From the NCBI GenBank assembly GCA_016763495.1, contig JAESTR010000029.1, positions 1 to 6,762 on the forward strand: DNA of 6,762 bases, read 5' to 3'. The position numbers and the translations under genes are program-made. The DNA is from Kordiimonadaceae bacterium (GTDB lineage: Bacteria > Pseudomonadota > Alphaproteobacteria > Sphingomonadales > Kordiimonadaceae). Positions 6,683 to 6,762 of the stretch are shown here, in pieces. Numbering within the stretch: position 1 is the stretch's first letter; every line of letters begins with the position of its first letter. The notes beneath the pieces were generated by a model. That model was not told the DNA's origin. It saw only the letters and a list, made by a program, of their open reading frames with translations, and ran no database searches.

Positions 6683-6762
6683 ATGGAGTGGCAAGACGAA
6701 GCAATTGTTCTTTCTGCCACTCGGCTTGGGGAAGCCGATGTTATCCTTGAGGTGATGACAAA
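6683..6762 (+). CDS. recO: DNA repair protein RecO, 5' end only
   Basis: RecO loads RecA onto SSB-coated single-stranded DNA together with RecR in the RecF(O)R pathway. Only 26 codons and two bases lie in the window. MEWQDEAIVLSATRLGEADVILEVMT matches the expected start of the N-terminal OB-fold of alphaproteobacterial RecO (MEW.DEGIVL...R.GE...I.EV.T as I recall it). AAGGGA (6671-6676) lies 6 bases before the ATG, and era-recO is the usual order. The gap to era is 34 bases, with no terminator visible, so co-transcription is likely. Confidence 0.9.
   Translation, partial: MEWQDEAIVLSATRLGEADVILEVMT

Noticed and set aside
1..6762. A novel defence, mobile or secretion system
   Set aside because: Every sizeable coding frame that is not a shadow belongs to a known housekeeping or common enzyme family, and no repeats, integrase, transposase or CRISPR-like structure is visible.

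Overview
The window reads as a conserved housekeeping block from an alphaproteobacterium. The evidence is the gene order rsh - pyrE - DUF2062 - pdxJ - rnc - era - recO, a single long bifunctional RelA/SpoT protein, and alphaproteobacterial-type PyrE, RNase III and RecO N-termini. Base composition looks roughly balanced by eye, so it is neither a very GC-rich lineage nor a strongly AT-biased obligate endosymbiont. I cannot name the genus; a marine Kordiimonadales- or Rhodospirillales-like organism is only a guess.

Layout: bases 1-627 hold the 5' two thirds of a minus-strand MDR (quinone oxidoreductase-like) dehydrogenase that runs off the left edge. A divergent intergenic region of about 260 bases follows. 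From 888 to the right edge everything is on the plus strand: rsh (ppGpp synthetase/hydrolase, GTG start), a 95-base gap with a plausible promoter, pyrE (orotate phosphoribosyltransferase), a DUF2062 membrane protein, pdxJ (pyridoxine 5'-phosphate synthase), rnc (RNase III), era (ribosome-assembly GTPase) and the first 26 codons of recO (recombination mediator). From pyrE to era the genes are separated by fewer than 10 bases or overlap, so they look like one transcript.

The genes link growth control (ppGpp), nucleotide and cofactor supply (UMP and PLP synthesis), ribosome and rRNA maturation (RNase III with Era) and DNA repair (RecO). I see no mobile element, CRISPR array, RNA gene, toxin-antitoxin pair or defence system, and no convincing sign of an undescribed system.

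The points worth a second look are: an apparent one-base frameshift that separates the DUF2062 start codon from the rest of its conserved reading frame; acpS and lepB missing from between pdxJ and rnc; a Gln in place of the first Glu of the RNase III signature; a Phe in place of Gly in the ppGpp synthetase NGY motif; and rsh sitting next to a divergent oxidoreductase instead of downstream of rpoZ.
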